In this document: piece after piece, positions 26,416 to 36,155 of the stretch
Numbering within the stretch: position 1 is the stretch's first letter
Layout: every line of letters starts with the position of its first letter
From: Nitrosomonas marina
GTDB taxonomy: Bacteria > Pseudomonadota > Gammaproteobacteria > Burkholderiales > Nitrosomonadaceae
NCBI RefSeq assembly: GCF_900110145.1
Contig: NZ_FOCP01000009.1
Location: 1-64,000, forward strand
Length of the DNA: 64,000 bases
Direction: 5' to 3'
Made by a program: the position numbers and the translations under genes
Notes under the pieces: model-generated
Database searches by the model: none
The model's input: the letters and a program-made list of their open reading frames with translations, nothing else
Told to the model about the DNA's origin: nothing

Positions 26416-28260
26416 ATGTACTCACTGCTAGATCGTATCAATTCTCCAGCTCAACTACGCGAACTTGAACTTAAAGATTTATTTGAGTATGCCAAGGAAT
26501 TGCGTAGTTTTCTAATAAACTCAGTTTCTAAAACCGGCGGTCACTTGTCTTCCAACCTGGGAACCGTTGAGTTAACAGTAGCACTGCATTATGTGTTTAA
26601 TACACCGCATGATCAGCTGGTCTGGGATGTGGGCCATCAAACTTATGCGCACAAAATACTCACAGGCAGACGAGAAGCAATGGGTAGATTACGCATGCAG
26701 GGTGGTATCTCCGGATTTCCAAAGCGGGATGAAAGTGAATATGATGCATTTGGAACCGCGCACTCAAGCACATCTATCAGTGCTGCCCTCGGTATGGCCG
26801 TTGCAACCCAGTTGGAAAAAAGTGATCGACGCGCAGTCGCAATCATTGGTGATGGCGCCATGAGTGCAGGTATGGCATTTGAAGGACTGAATAATGCGGG
26901 TGTGATGGATGCCAATCTGCTGGTTATATTGAATGATAATGATATGTCCATATCGAAGCCGGTTGGCGCGCTGAATAATTATTTTGCAAAGCTGATGTCA
27001 GGTCGATTCTATGCGACTGCACGCCGGGCGGGTGAAAGAATGCTTGGTGTAGTGCCACCTATGCTCGAGCTGGCCAAGCGTGCAGAAGAACATATGAAAG
27101 GGATGGTGACGCCAGAAGGCACGCTTTTTGAGGAGTTTGGATTTAATTATATCGGCCCCATAGATGGTCACGACCTCAAAGTGCTAACTACTACGCTGAA
27201 GAACATCAAATATCTTGAAGGGCCGCAATTCTTACATGTGGTTACCCGGAAAGGCGCAGGGTATAAGGTTGCTGAGGAAGATCCGATTCTGTATCATGGT
27301 GTTAGTAAGTTTGATCCGAAAGAAGGTATTGTTGCCAAGCCGTCTAGCAAACCAACCTACACCCAGATTTTTGGTGAATGGTTATGTGATATGGCAGCCA
27401 GTGATACGCGTCTGATAGGCATTACGCCGGCGATGCGGGAAGGGTCTGGGCTGGTTAGGTTTTCTCAGGAATTCCCCGATCAGTATTTTGATGTTGGTAT
27501 AGCAGAACAGCATGCGGTGACATTTGCCGCGGGTGCAGCTTGTAATGGATTGAAACCAGTTGTAGCCATTTATTCAACGTTTCTACAGCGGGCTTATGAT
27601 CAGTTGATACATGACGTGGCTATTCAAAATTTGCCGGTTCTTTTTGCGATAGACCGGGCGGGACTGGTCGGCGCTGATGGCCCGACACACGCAGGAAGCT
27701 TTGACTTGTCGTATTTGCGCTGTATTCCCAATATGACTGTCATGACGCCATCTGATGAGAATGAGTGCAGGCAAATGTTATATACTGCTTTCAATCTTGA
27801 TACGCCGTCTGCGGTCAGATATCCACGCGGAACGGGACCAGGCATCGAAGCTCAAAAAAATATGGTTGAGTTACCTATCGGTCGTGGTGTGGTTCGCCGA
27901 AAAGGTGAAAAAATCGCTTTTCTTGCCTTTGGCAGCATGCTCGCACCGTCCCTGTTAGCTGCTGATGAGTTGAATGCTACTGTTGCCGATATGCGTTTTG
28001 TAAAGCCGTTAGATAATGAATTGATTGCAACTTTGGCGGGCGATCACGATCTACTAGTCACAGTTGAGGAAAACACTATCATGGGAGGCGCTGGGAGTGC
28101 GGTAGTCGAATCCTTGAATAGACAGAAGCTAAATGTTAGAACGCTGCAATTGGGCCTTCCTGACGTTTTTCTTGAGCAGGGGGATCATGCTAATATGTTG
28201 GCGGACTGTGGATTGGACAAGAGCGGCATTGTTCGGTCCGTGCGTGAATATCTGTCCTGA
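26416..28260 (+). CDS. dxs: 1-deoxy-D-xylulose-5-phosphate synthase Dxs
   Basis: A 614-residue thiamine-diphosphate enzyme condensing pyruvate and glyceraldehyde 3-phosphate, the first step of the MEP pathway. It has the expected length and layout: [20 protein letters not shown], the ThDP site [18 protein letters not shown] with NDNDMSISK, then the pyrimidine-binding domain with [15 protein letters not shown] and [15 protein letters not shown], and the C-terminal domain with [14 protein letters not shown]. It is the last gene of xseB-ispA-dxs. Confidence 0.97.
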   Translation: MYSLLDRINSPAQLRELELKDLFEYAKELRSFLINSVSKTGGHLSSNLGTVELTVALHYVFNTPHDQLVWDVGHQTYAHKILTGRREAMGRLRMQGGISGFPKRDESEYDAFGTAHSSTSISAALGMAVATQLEKSDRRAVAIIGDGAMSAGMAFEGLNNAGVMDANLLVILNDNDMSISKPVGALNNYFAKLMSGRFYATARRAGERMLGVVPPMLELAKRAEEHMKGMVTPEGTLFEEFGFNYIGPIDGHDLKVLTTTLKNIKYLEGPQFLHVVTRKGAGYKVAEEDPILYHGVSKFDPKEGIVAKPSSKPTYTQIFGEWLCDMAASDTRLIGITPAMREGSGLVRFSQEFPDQYFDVGIAEQHAVTFAAGAACNGLKPVVAIYSTFLQRAYDQLIHDVAIQNLPVLFAIDRAGLVGADGPTHAGSFDLSYLRCIPNMTVMTPSDENECRQMLYTAFNLDTPSAVRYPRGTGPGIEAQKNMVELPIGRGVVRRKGEKIAFLAFGSMLAPSLLAADELNATVADMRFVKPLDNELIATLAGDHDLLVTVEENTIMGGAGSAVVESLNRQKLNVRTLQLGLPDVFLEQGDHANMLADCGLDKSGIVRSVREYLS

Positions 28261-28362
28261 TTGGTTGTGAGTCACACAAGCCAGATCATTTAAATGGTTT
28301 TTAAGTCTGTTTGTATTTAGTAACAACATAATTAACGATCTCTAAAATAGGATGGGGTAGAC

Positions 28363-29175
28363 ATGAATAAAGAAATAGATTTGCCCATCGCTGATGTACA
28401 GAGTACACACGATACACGACGTATAGCAATTGACCGAGTCGGCATCAAAGCAATTCGTCATCCGGTTGTGGTTGCGGATAAAGATGATGGCGTACAGCAT
28501 ACTGTTGCCATGTTTAACATGTATGTAAATTTGCCGCATAAGTTTAAGGGTACGCATATGTCCCGGTTTGTTGAAATTCTCAATAGCCATGAACGGGAAA
28601 TATCAGTGGAATCGTTTAAAACCATCTTGCAGGAGATGGTAGAAAGGCTGGAGAGTGATTCCGGCCATATTGAAATGACTTTTCCTTATTTTGTTGATAA
28701 AGCAGCGCCCGTCTCCGGTGTCAGAAGCCTGCTGGATTATGAAGTTACATTTATAGGCGAAATCAAGAACAACGCATATGCTTTTACGATCAAAGTTGTT
28801 GTGCCGATAACCAGTTTATGTCCTTGTTCAAAGAAAATATCCGACTATGGCGCACACAACCAGCGTTCGCATGTAACGATTTCTGCACGCACCAACAGTT
28901 TCGTATGGATTGAAGATCTGATTAAAATCGCTGAAGATAACGCATCATGTGAGCTTTACGGGTTGCTTAAACGCCCTGACGAAAAATATGTAACAGAAAA
29001 AGCCTATGACAATCCTAAATTTGTTGAGGATATTGTCAGAGATATAGCTGACACCCTGAATAAGGATAAACGAATTGATGCTTACATAGTTGAATCAGAA
29101 AATTTTGAATCAATACATAATCATTCGGCTTATGCATTGATCGATCATGATAAAAAAACAGCAGTTCATATTTAA
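28363..29175 (+). CDS. folE2: GTP cyclohydrolase FolE2 (type IB)
   Basis: A 270-residue GTP cyclohydrolase I of the FolE2 class, making 7,8-dihydroneopterin triphosphate for folate. Family signatures include DIPDTQ-like residues at the start, [37 protein letters not shown] with the metal-ligand Cys, and the C-terminal [13 protein letters not shown]. FolE2 can use metals other than zinc and is often kept or induced under zinc shortage; whether a zinc-type FolE also exists cannot be seen. It lies 100 bp after dxs and is convergent with murJ (4 bp between stops). Confidence 0.95.
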   Translation: MNKEIDLPIADVQSTHDTRRIAIDRVGIKAIRHPVVVADKDDGVQHTVAMFNMYVNLPHKFKGTHMSRFVEILNSHEREISVESFKTILQEMVERLESDSGHIEMTFPYFVDKAAPVSGVRSLLDYEVTFIGEIKNNAYAFTIKVVVPITSLCPCSKKISDYGAHNQRSHVTISARTNSFVWIEDLIKIAEDNASCELYGLLKRPDEKYVTEKAYDNPKFVEDIVRDIADTLNKDKRIDAYIVESENFESIHNHSAYALIDHDKKTAVHI

Positions 29176-29179
29176 TCAC

Positions 29180-30736
29180 TCAGGTGTCTTCAGGTCTGTT
29201 TTCAAACTGGTTTTTAGAAAAATCTTTTAACCTGACTCCAAGTAACCATAGGGCGGCAAAATAGCTGCATGCACCTGTTAGGATAATTATAGCAAGACGA
29301 CCCGCACGCGTAACTGCTGTATCAGTAAGCCACGATGCATCCGTTCCAGAAGTGAACCATAGTGCGATACTCATGACTAGTAGAGCTGTAGCTACCCTGA
29401 CTAGAAAAATGGCCCACCCGGGTTGTGGCTGATAAATCTTTTGAATGCGCAGATTGTAATATAACAAACCGGCATTAAGGCAGGCACCAAGGCCAATCGC
29501 AAGCGCGAGTCCGGCGTGTTTGAGTGGAATAATAAAAGCAAGATTCATTAATTGGGTTGCAATCAAGGTGATGACTGCAATTTTAACCGGAGTTTTGATA
29601 TTTTGCCGTGCATAAAATCCGGGTGCCAGTACTTTAACCAGAATAAGACCGATCAAACCCAAACTGTAAGCCACAAGAGCATCTCGGGTCATGAACACAT
29701 CATTATCGGTAAAAGCGCCATAGTGAAACAATGTTGTGATCAGCGGTGTCGATAGCAACGCTAGTGCCAGTGCGGCTGGTAATGTCAGCAATACTGTCAG
29801 GCGCAATCCCCAGTCTAATAATTTCGAATATGCTTCTGTGCTGTTACTGCTGTAGTGTTTTGCAAGTGATGGTAATAATATCGTCCCCAGTGCTACACCC
29901 AAGAGACCGGCCGGGAATTCCATCAGGCGATCAGCATAGTAAAGCCATGAAACACTGCCAGTTATGAGTAATGATGCAAATATCGTATTAATCAGCATAC
30001 TGATTTGGCCAACTGATACCCCAAATACAGCGGGCCCCATTAATTTAAGAATACGCCAGGTTCCAGTATCATTTGTTTTAAAACGAATTCTTGGCATTAA
30101 CTTAAGACGCGTCAAATATGGAATCTGAAAACACAACTGTAACGCTCCGCCTATGAATACAGCCCATGCCAGTGCCAGCACGGGAGGGTCGAAGTAAGGG
30201 GTTAGCCAAAGTGCGCTTGTAATAAAAGAAAGATTCAATAATGCCGGTGTCAGTGCAGGCACATAAAATTTTCCATAGGTATTAAGAATGCCACCTGCAA
30301 GAGATACCAGAGAAATAAACAGAATATATGGAAATGTAATTCGCAGTAACTCAACGGTTAAATTGAATTTCTCGGTATTGGTGGCAAAACCGGGTGCGCT
30401 GGCATAGATGATCATAGGTGCGCCCATCACGCCAATCAGCGTAACAATGAAAAGTGCCAGAGCCAGCAGTGTTGCAACATGATCAATCAGTAAACGAGTC
30501 TCTTCACTTGTACGTTTGTTTTTATATTCCGCCAATATTGGAACGAATGCTTGAGAAAAGGCACCTTCAGCAAATAGACGCCTCAGGAGATTTGGAATGC
30601 GAAATGCTACAAAAAATGCATCTGCAGCCATTCCTGCTCCAAAAATACGCGCAATAATAACATCACGTATAAAACCAAGAATCCTGGAGATAAGGGTCAT
30701 ACTGCTGACAGCAGCCAGAGCACGCAATAAATTCAA
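29180..30736 (-). CDS. murJ: Lipid II flippase MurJ
   Basis: A 518-residue inner-membrane protein with about 14 helices that flips lipid II to the periplasm for peptidoglycan synthesis. The N-terminus [20 protein letters not shown] and following [14 protein letters not shown] are diagnostic and fix the start as a TTG at 30736. Key residues include the Arg in [22 protein letters not shown] and the later [19 protein letters not shown]. It is convergent with folE2. The rpsT gene that often faces murJ is not present; a 600-bp gap lies upstream instead. Confidence 0.96.
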   Translation of the reverse strand: MNLLRALAAVSSMTLISRILGFIRDVIIARIFGAGMAADAFFVAFRIPNLLRRLFAEGAFSQAFVPILAEYKNKRTSEETRLLIDHVATLLALALFIVTLIGVMGAPMIIYASAPGFATNTEKFNLTVELLRITFPYILFISLVSLAGGILNTYGKFYVPALTPALLNLSFITSALWLTPYFDPPVLALAWAVFIGGALQLCFQIPYLTRLKLMPRIRFKTNDTGTWRILKLMGPAVFGVSVGQISMLINTIFASLLITGSVSWLYYADRLMEFPAGLLGVALGTILLPSLAKHYSSNSTEAYSKLLDWGLRLTVLLTLPAALALALLSTPLITTLFHYGAFTDNDVFMTRDALVAYSLGLIGLILVKVLAPGFYARQNIKTPVKIAVITLIATQLMNLAFIIPLKHAGLALAIGLGACLNAGLLYYNLRIQKIYQPQPGWAIFLVRVATALLVMSIALWFTSGTDASWLTDTAVTRAGRLAIIILTGACSYFAALWLLGVRLKDFSKNQFENRPEDT

Positions 30737-31105
30737 GATAAGTAATCGACTACTGTAAGGGTTGTACCAAAATTTGCACTGATTTTAAACGATTTCATTG
30801 TTCAATCGATAAAATTAATACAACGATGAACTTGATGCAGCTTCATAATTTAAATTTACTATTTTTGTTTAAAATTTCATGCTATTTTTATCTCGCAGCA
30901 GGTTTTGCTGCTGGAAACAGGAAAGCTGAATCTTAGTTTCGAATCAGTATGCTCAACACAAATATCAGTATCTTTTAACACTGAAGATAGTTGATGCAGA
31001 ATCAACCAAGTGCAGATATGGGTTTGTTGATTTTACGGCGACAACTGACAGGTCCTTTATTGTGTTTTGCTGATATGTCATGACTTATGATGAAGCATTT
31101 TGTGG

Positions 31106-31264
31106 ATGCAGCTGGGTACGGATCAGAAGAAAAGTTCACATGCTGTAATTAACTTCTGGAAACATTTAATCAGTTCCAGCGAGCCAGTCAATGAACCCGG
31201 TATGGGCGCTACTCAGCATAAACCCCGCCTGAAATCGATTGTCAGTGTGAAGCGTGAATTGTAG
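31106..31264 (+). CDS. Possible small protein of 52 residues
   Basis: An ORF from the ATG at 31106 to a TAG at 31262 would give a basic, soluble 52-residue peptide with protein-like composition (GTDQKKSSHAVINFWKHLI, then EPVNEPGMGATQHKPRLKS). There is no convincing ribosome site, and no family is recognised. A hairpin starts 39 bp after its stop. It may be a real small gene, the end of a decayed gene or chance. Confidence 0.3.
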   Translation: MQLGTDQKKSSHAVINFWKHLISSSEPVNEPGMGATQHKPRLKSIVSVKREL

Positions 31265-31302
31265 TTGGTAAAAAGATACATAACAAGTATTTGAATTCGG
31301 GT

Positions 31303-31331
31303 AGGGAAATTGCATTTGATGCGATTTCCCT
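31303..31331. terminator. Strong 13-bp hairpin, probable transcription end
   Basis: AGGGAAAT-T-GCAT, a TTG loop, then ATGC-G-ATTTCCCT: 12 Watson-Crick pairs and one T-G wobble. It lies 12 bp beyond the stop of the minus-strand gene at 31344 and after the small ORF on the plus strand, so it could end transcription in both directions. There is no T-tract on either side, which is unlike a standard intrinsic terminator. Confidence 0.5.
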
Positions 31332-31343
31332 CCGGCAATACCG

Positions 31344-32072
31344 TCAGCTCAGATAGCAGCCAATTTTCCTAATAATGTTAGCTTCAGGCCATTTCCATTC
31401 CAGAAGGTATTCTGCACCAATCCTGGGTTCTTTAATTTCTGTTTCTATCCTGGTTTCGCCAGTGATTACGGGTGGCAACAGCGCTTCTTTATTGCCATTG
31501 TATAAACAGTATGCTTGGGCAGAAGAAATGGGGCGCCCTTTGGGCAGTTCAACAATAAGTTTGAGATGATCGGTTTCATCCTCTACAACATGGGAGAGTG
31601 AGCAGTCAGTATGGCTGTATGCACCCGTACATGTGTACGACAACGTTGTATCCAACCCATTTGTTGATTTCGGATTTGCAGGTAATGCCATGCAGACCTG
31701 GTATTTGTTATTTGTATCTTTTGTTTGTTCGATAGGTGACTGGTTATTAATGCGGAAACCGCTGACTGATCCTGTCGGACTTATATTCTTAAACCAGAAG
31801 ACAGTATTGTCAACATGACAGGGGGTGGTTTTTTGTTTTTGCACCAACTCAGCTTTGTTACCGCATGTGTCTTTAACCGTCAGAATTTTTTCCAGTCCTG
31901 AAATACTGAAGGCACCCTTGTTTTGCTGCAATTGTTCGTAAATCAATAAAGCAGCACTGATTATAAACAAAAAACCTATTATCATGAAATCACTCATCAC
32001 GATTAGCGTGATTCCAAATATTATAATCAGGATATTGACATAAAAAATTAGCTGGTTGCGTTTGTCAAACAT
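31344..32072 (-). CDS. Membrane protein with Cys-rich C-terminal domain, unknown
   Basis: A 242-residue protein with two adjacent hydrophobic helices at about residues 8-47 (NILIIIFGITLIVM, IIGFLFIISAALLIY), then a domain of about 190 residues containing seven Cys (for example VKDTCGNK, TTPCHV, YTCTGAYSHTDC, AYCLYNG). The two helices would place the C-terminal domain on the same side as the N-terminus. The domain ends with a beta-type EYLLEWKWPE segment. The start ATG at 32072 has a GAGGAG site. It is divergent from the hvfABC operon, sharing a 450-bp promoter region. I do not know the family. Confidence 0.6.
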   Translation of the reverse strand: MFDKRNQLIFYVNILIIIFGITLIVMSDFMIIGFLFIISAALLIYEQLQQNKGAFSISGLEKILTVKDTCGNKAELVQKQKTTPCHVDNTVFWFKNISPTGSVSGFRINNQSPIEQTKDTNNKYQVCMALPANPKSTNGLDTTLSYTCTGAYSHTDCSLSHVVEDETDHLKLIVELPKGRPISSAQAYCLYNGNKEALLPPVITGETRIETEIKEPRIGAEYLLEWKWPEANIIRKIGCYLS

Positions 32073-32526
32073 TCATTGCTCCTCAAATCTGGCGTCAAAT
32101 TATTGCGTTAATTATTATATTCATAATATGGGCATTTTTTCTGTAATAGCATGTAATATTTTGTATTATTCCGCTATTTACTGATTAGATTCACTGCGTG
32201 TATTTGCGAAAAGTGTGTTATCTCTCTCTTTTGAGTTTGGCAGAACACAAACATTTTCAGCAGCGTCTTTGCAGGGCTGAGTGTATCAGAGAGCAGCTTG
32301 CAAAAAAAGCAAGAATGTGTAATGTTGTTTATTTAAAAAAAAGATACTATGCGTATAGTGGTTATTTATATAGTCAGAGTTCTTCAGGACTTTACATGCA
32401 TTAGTTGGCACATGTAATAAAATAACCATAACCGGGCGAACATCAGCCAATGATTAATTACACGGTGTTGTAATTACATCTTGTTGAATGATTCAGCCAT
32501 TTTTCAAATGCTATATGGAGAAAATA
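32073..32526. other. Divergent promoter region of the hvf operon
   Basis: AT-rich and without a credible gene; an ORF at 32198-32404 has no ribosome site and odd composition. The inverted repeat at 32456-32475 is the clearest element. The hvfA ribosome site GGAG is at 32517-32520. Confidence 0.5.
32456..32475. promoter_or_regulatory. Inverted repeat upstream of hvfA
   Basis: AATTACA (32456-32462) and TGTAATT (32469-32475) form a perfect 7-bp dyad with a 6-bp spacer, about 50 bp before the hvfA start. Size and position fit an operator for a dimeric regulator. No known consensus (Fur, Zur, CueR) is matched clearly. Confidence 0.4.
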
Positions 32527-32880
32527 ATGTCCAAAAAATCATTAAAACCAGTTTCCCTTGCTGTTGGTACGGCTTTTGTTGCTACCCTGGCCGCTGGTAA
32601 TGTCTCATCTGAGGTTTCTTCTGCTGATAACCCATTCGCCATGAACGAATTATCCGGCGGCTATATGCAGCTTGCCTATGGTGGCGGTGGAGATAAATCA
32701 GAGAAAAAAGACAAATATGGTGAAGGCAAATGTGGCGGTAAGAAAGCCAAGGAAGAGGGGAAATGCGGCGAAGGTAAATGCGGCGATGATATGAAAAAAA
32801 ATATGGAAGGTAATTGCGGCGGCAAGAAAGCCGAGGAAGAAGGCAAATGCGGCGAAGGCAAGTGTGGTAGTAGTAAGTAG
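32527..32880 (+). CDS. hvfA: HvfA-type RiPP metallophore precursor
   Basis: The start is the ATG at 32527 (GGAG six bases upstream), giving 117 residues. An N-terminal signal sequence ([18 protein letters not shown]) is followed by the [17 protein letters not shown] leader motif familiar in this family and a Gly/Lys/Glu-rich core with Cys at 69, 80, 85, 97, 108 and 113. Five lie in EGKCG and one in EGNCG. In studied homologues the MNIO enzyme HvfB with HvfC converts these Cys to oxazolone-thioamide groups that bind copper. The core contains an internal 21-residue duplication. hvfB starts 23 bp downstream. Confidence 0.9.
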   Translation: MSKKSLKPVSLAVGTAFVATLAAGNVSSEVSSADNPFAMNELSGGYMQLAYGGGGDKSEKKDKYGEGKCGGKKAKEEGKCGEGKCGDDMKKNMEGNCGGKKAEEEGKCGEGKCGSSK

Positions 32881-32903
32881 CCTGCGCCCTGGTATTTTTT
32901 TTC

Positions 32904-33764
32904 ATGAGCACAATTGAATATCCTGTTCATGGTGCGGGACTTGGTCTGCGGCGGGCGATGATGCGTTCGCTGACAGACCAGACTGCCTGTTCGGTTGATT
33001 TCTGGGAAATTGCTCCAGAAAACTGGATAGGTGTTGGCGGTCACTATGGTAAGAAGCTGCACACGCTTACAGAACGATATCCGTTTATATGTCATGGTTT
33101 ATCGCTATCGATAGGTGGTCCTTCGCCATTGGATGAAGCGTTTTTGCGACGACTCAAACACTTTTTGAGAGAACATCAAATACGTTGCTACAGTGAACAC
33201 CTGAGCTATTGCAGTGATGATGGCCATCTTTACGATTTAATGCCAATTCCATTCACAAACGAGGCGGTTCATTACGTTGCAAAACGGATAAAACGGGTTC
33301 AAGATTTTCTTGAACAGCGTATAGCAATAGAAAATGTATCGTATTATGCAGCGCCGGGACAGCAAATGACGGAGATAGATTTTCTGAATGCAGTGCTTGA
33401 AGAAGCCGACTGTGACTTGCTGCTCGATATCAACAATATCTATGTCAACAGTGTCAACCACTGCTACAAAGCAGAGGAATTTTTAAGGCAGATACCTGCC
33501 GAACGAATTCGTTATATCCATATTGCAGGTCATTACAATGAGGCAGAAGACCTGATTGTAGATACGCACGGTGCTGAAGTGATTGAGCCGGTCTGGCTGT
33601 TACTTGAGAAAGCGTACCAACAATTTGGAGTCATTCCAACGTTGCTGGAAAGAGATTTTAATATCCCGGACTTGCATGAACTGGTTTGCGAAGTGGACCA
33701 TATTCGAGAGCTACAGTCACACTGGCAACATCGTGCCGAAATCGAGTATAACCGGCATGCCTGA
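32904..33764 (+). CDS. hvfB: MNIO (DUF692) peptide-modifying enzyme HvfB
   Basis: A 286-residue TIM-barrel enzyme of the multinuclear non-heme iron oxidase family. Expected metal-ligand regions are present in order: [64 protein letters not shown] and LLERDFNIP. It modifies Cys residues of the HvfA precursor in the cytoplasm before export. The ATG at 32904 follows hvfA closely; its end overlaps the start of hvfC by 8 bp. Confidence 0.92.
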   Translation: MSTIEYPVHGAGLGLRRAMMRSLTDQTACSVDFWEIAPENWIGVGGHYGKKLHTLTERYPFICHGLSLSIGGPSPLDEAFLRRLKHFLREHQIRCYSEHLSYCSDDGHLYDLMPIPFTNEAVHYVAKRIKRVQDFLEQRIAIENVSYYAAPGQQMTEIDFLNAVLEEADCDLLLDINNIYVNSVNHCYKAEEFLRQIPAERIRYIHIAGHYNEAEDLIVDTHGAEVIEPVWLLLEKAYQQFGVIPTLLERDFNIPDLHELVCEVDHIRELQSHWQHRAEIEYNRHA

Positions 33765-34521
33765 ACGACTTGTGTTCATGCAGCAGCAATATGATTTTGC
33801 TGCATATATCCGGGACCCCGGTGGTCATACGCGTCCACACGATATAGAGGAGCGGCGCATGAAAATTTATTGCGATCTGTTCTATAACAATGTCGAAGGG
33901 TTTATGGCCAATACGTATCCGGTTTTGCGAAGTATTCTGCGAGATGAGCACTGGCACGCTATAATCCGCGATTATTTCGCGAACCATAAATCTCACACAC
34001 CTCTTTTTCCTGAAATGCCGCGAGAATTCCTGAAGTATTTACAGAACGAGCGTAGTTTTAACTCGGAAGATCCGCCTTTTATGCTGGAGCTTGCGCATTA
34101 TGAGTGGGTTGAGCTTGCGTTATCGACACTTGAGGAGAAAATAGGCCTGAAACAAATCGACGCGCAAGGCAATGTACTGTCTGGAATTCCGGTAGTTTCT
34201 CCCCTGGCATGGTTACTGTGTTATCAGTTTCCGGTACATAAAATCAGACCCGAATTCCAACCGCGAACCCCGGATGAAATGGTAACAAACCTGATTGTAT
34301 ACCGTGACAAAGACGATGAAATTCATTTCATTGAGGCCAATCCGGTTACGGCACGCTTGCTCAAACTGATGATTGACAATGAATGTGACAACGGCCATGC
34401 ACTTCTGGCACGAATTGCTGCAGACCTGCAACATCCTAAACCTGACCTTGTTATCCAGCATGGCCATGAAATCATGCAGGATTTTTTGAATCGGGGTATT
34501 TTATTAGGGGTACGCCACTGA
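33757..34521 (+). CDS. hvfC: HvfC, DUF2063 partner protein of the MNIO enzyme
   Basis: The open frame runs back into hvfB, but the real start is the ATG at 33757, overlapping the hvfB stop by 8 bp, giving 254 residues ([20 protein letters not shown]). Family landmarks: [29 protein letters not shown] near residues 33-64, the [12 protein letters not shown] segment and [17 protein letters not shown]2063 partners bind the precursor leader and deliver it to the MNIO enzyme. No hvfD (DoxX) gene follows; the next gene is on the other strand. Confidence 0.92.
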   Translation: MPERLVFMQQQYDFAAYIRDPGGHTRPHDIEERRMKIYCDLFYNNVEGFMANTYPVLRSILRDEHWHAIIRDYFANHKSHTPLFPEMPREFLKYLQNERSFNSEDPPFMLELAHYEWVELALSTLEEKIGLKQIDAQGNVLSGIPVVSPLAWLLCYQFPVHKIRPEFQPRTPDEMVTNLIVYRDKDDEIHFIEANPVTARLLKLMIDNECDNGHALLARIAADLQHPKPDLVIQHGHEIMQDFLNRGILLGVRH

Positions 34522-34599
34522 TACGCTTCAGCACATTGGTCTGAGAACGTATTCGTTGTAAGGTGCACTGAATTTAAAGTGACAATTTTGTCATGACGA

Positions 34600-34944
34600 T
34601 TACTGTGGATTTTTATTAGATAGATGGGGTTCGGCGGTTTCGAGTCCGCAGCCGCAATGCCAGCATAGCTGGAAATTGGAGGGATTTTCTTCGCCGCATG
34701 CGGAACATTGGATGGTTGTTTCGGACTGCGGAATCGACTCATAATGTTGAACAATTTTACGACCCCGTTCATAATCCGCGTCCCGTACTACCCAAACTTC
34801 TGGGTAAGCATGTGTAAACGGTATATCACCTGTACCGCCTTGTGCATGTTGGTTAAACAATTGAGCCGGAATAAGAGCGTGCTCCAGCATATCCAGAACA
34901 ATTTGAGCCTCCATAATACTATTTGCTGAATAAATTTTTTTCAT
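34600..34944 (-). CDS. DUF2007-type protein with C-terminal zinc ribbon
   Basis: From the ATG at 34944 the product has 114 residues. The N-terminal 65 residues (KKIYSANSIMEAQIVLDMLE, PEVWVVRDADYERGRKIV) match the DUF2007 putative signal-transducing fold. A short linker leads to a zinc-ribbon with CSACGEENP and CWHCGCGL. Such proteins are widespread in betaproteobacteria and their role is unknown. It faces the hvf operon convergently. Its RNA start region is divergent from rdgC. Confidence 0.75.
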   Translation of the reverse strand: MKKIYSANSIMEAQIVLDMLEHALIPAQLFNQHAQGGTGDIPFTHAYPEVWVVRDADYERGRKIVQHYESIPQSETTIQCSACGEENPSNFQLCWHCGCGLETAEPHLSNKNPQ

Positions 34945-35136
34945 GTTGTCTTTTTTCTGATTATTGCTACGTATGCAGCAGGTAATAATTATCAACAGGC
35001 TGATTCATGGAAATTTTATTATAGCTTGGTTGGTTTTCAACAATCCGGAGATTATTCTATATATTGTTCGAATGCATAGAAAACGGTTGTATTCTATTCG
35101 TAATGTTATTTTTTCTTTACTGGTCGATACAGAAGC

Positions 35137-36033
35137 ATGTGGTTTAAAAATTTACTGATTTACCGAATAACAGATGGAAAAATTGATCCCCAGCAACTGA
35201 ATGAGGCATTGGGGAAGTCAGTCCTGCAGGATTGCCTGCAAATGGAAATGCAAAGCCGGGGGTGGGTGCACCCAAAAGATGGAACAGATCAGTTTGTTCA
35301 TACCTGCAATCAGCATTTGCTGATAGCGCTGGGCATCGAAAAAAAGTTGTTGCCAAGTGCAGTTATCAATCAATATGCTGAAGAGCGGATAGCAGTGATG
35401 GAACAACATCAAGGCCATAAAGCGGGCAAGCGTCAGATAAAAGACATTAAAGAGGCCGTATTGATCGAGTTGATGCCCCGTGCATTTATTCAGCGTCAAA
35501 TAACGTATGCCTGGATTGATTTGAACGAGGAGTTGCTAGTGATTGACGTTGCCAATCTGAAAAGAGCAGAAGAACTTGTTGATCTGTTGTTAAAAACAAT
35601 GACAGGTATTCGATTAGCCCCACTTGCAACAAATATTTCCCCTTCAACCCTGATGACCCGCTGGCTGTCGGGAGATGAGCCACCAGCAGTTATTACGATT
35701 GATCGCGACTGCGAGTTACAGGGCGTGGATAGTGAAAAATCAAAAATTCGATATACGCATCATGTGCTGGATATGGACGAGACAATCAGACATATTTCTG
35801 CGGGTAAACGGGTAATTCGTTTAGCCTTGACCTGGAGGGACAGGGTTTCTTTTGTACTTCACGACAATTTACAGATCAGGCGCATCGAACCACTTGATAT
35901 TATTACAGAATCATCGGAGGCTTCAGATTCGGATGATCAGTTTGACAGCGATTTTGCACTGATGACCGGTGAGTTAAACCGGTTCTTGCCTGATCTTATA
36001 CATGCGCTGGGAGGCGAGAACCGGGCAGGTTAA
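35137..36033 (+). CDS. rdgC: Recombination-associated protein RdgC
   Basis: A 298-residue protein starting MWFKNLLIYRITDG, the typical RdgC N-terminus. Other landmarks are SRGWVHPKDG, INQYAEERIAVMEQHQGHKAGKRQ-type middle part, PRAFIQRQITYAWIDL and TTMTRWLSG-like LMTRWLSGDEPPA. RdgC forms ring-shaped dimers on DNA and limits RecA activity at replication forks; in Neisseria it also affects pilin variation. Length is normal. Monocistronic. Confidence 0.95.
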   Translation: MWFKNLLIYRITDGKIDPQQLNEALGKSVLQDCLQMEMQSRGWVHPKDGTDQFVHTCNQHLLIALGIEKKLLPSAVINQYAEERIAVMEQHQGHKAGKRQIKDIKEAVLIELMPRAFIQRQITYAWIDLNEELLVIDVANLKRAEELVDLLLKTMTGIRLAPLATNISPSTLMTRWLSGDEPPAVITIDRDCELQGVDSEKSKIRYTHHVLDMDETIRHISAGKRVIRLALTWRDRVSFVLHDNLQIRRIEPLDIITESSEASDSDDQFDSDFALMTGELNRFLPDLIHALGGENRAG

Positions 36034-36155
36034 AAGCGATAAAGCACCAAAGTACTGTTTTTATATGAGCAGCCTGTCCGTTAACCTGACTTGTCGGTTA
36101 TTCTGGAAAGCTGACTGTGGTCAGTCATGGCTTGGTCGACCAATATAAACGAGTG

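Larger units (their letters stand above)
30737..31343. other. 600-bp gap with a small ORF and hairpins
   Basis: No long gene is present. It contains an AT-rich likely murJ promoter region, a short hairpin at 30896-30913 (CAGCAG/CTGCTG), a 52-codon ORF at 31106-31264 and a strong hairpin at 31303-31331, the last two listed separately. A 29-codon ORF at 30994-31083 also exists but has no support. Confidence 0.5.

Noticed and set aside
31021..31083. A 29-codon ORF and possible transposon remnant in the 31-kb gap
   Set aside because: No transposase motif, terminal repeats or target duplication could be found.
32198..32404. A 68-codon ORF before hvfA
   Set aside because: No ribosome site, odd composition, and it lies in the AT-rich divergent promoter region.
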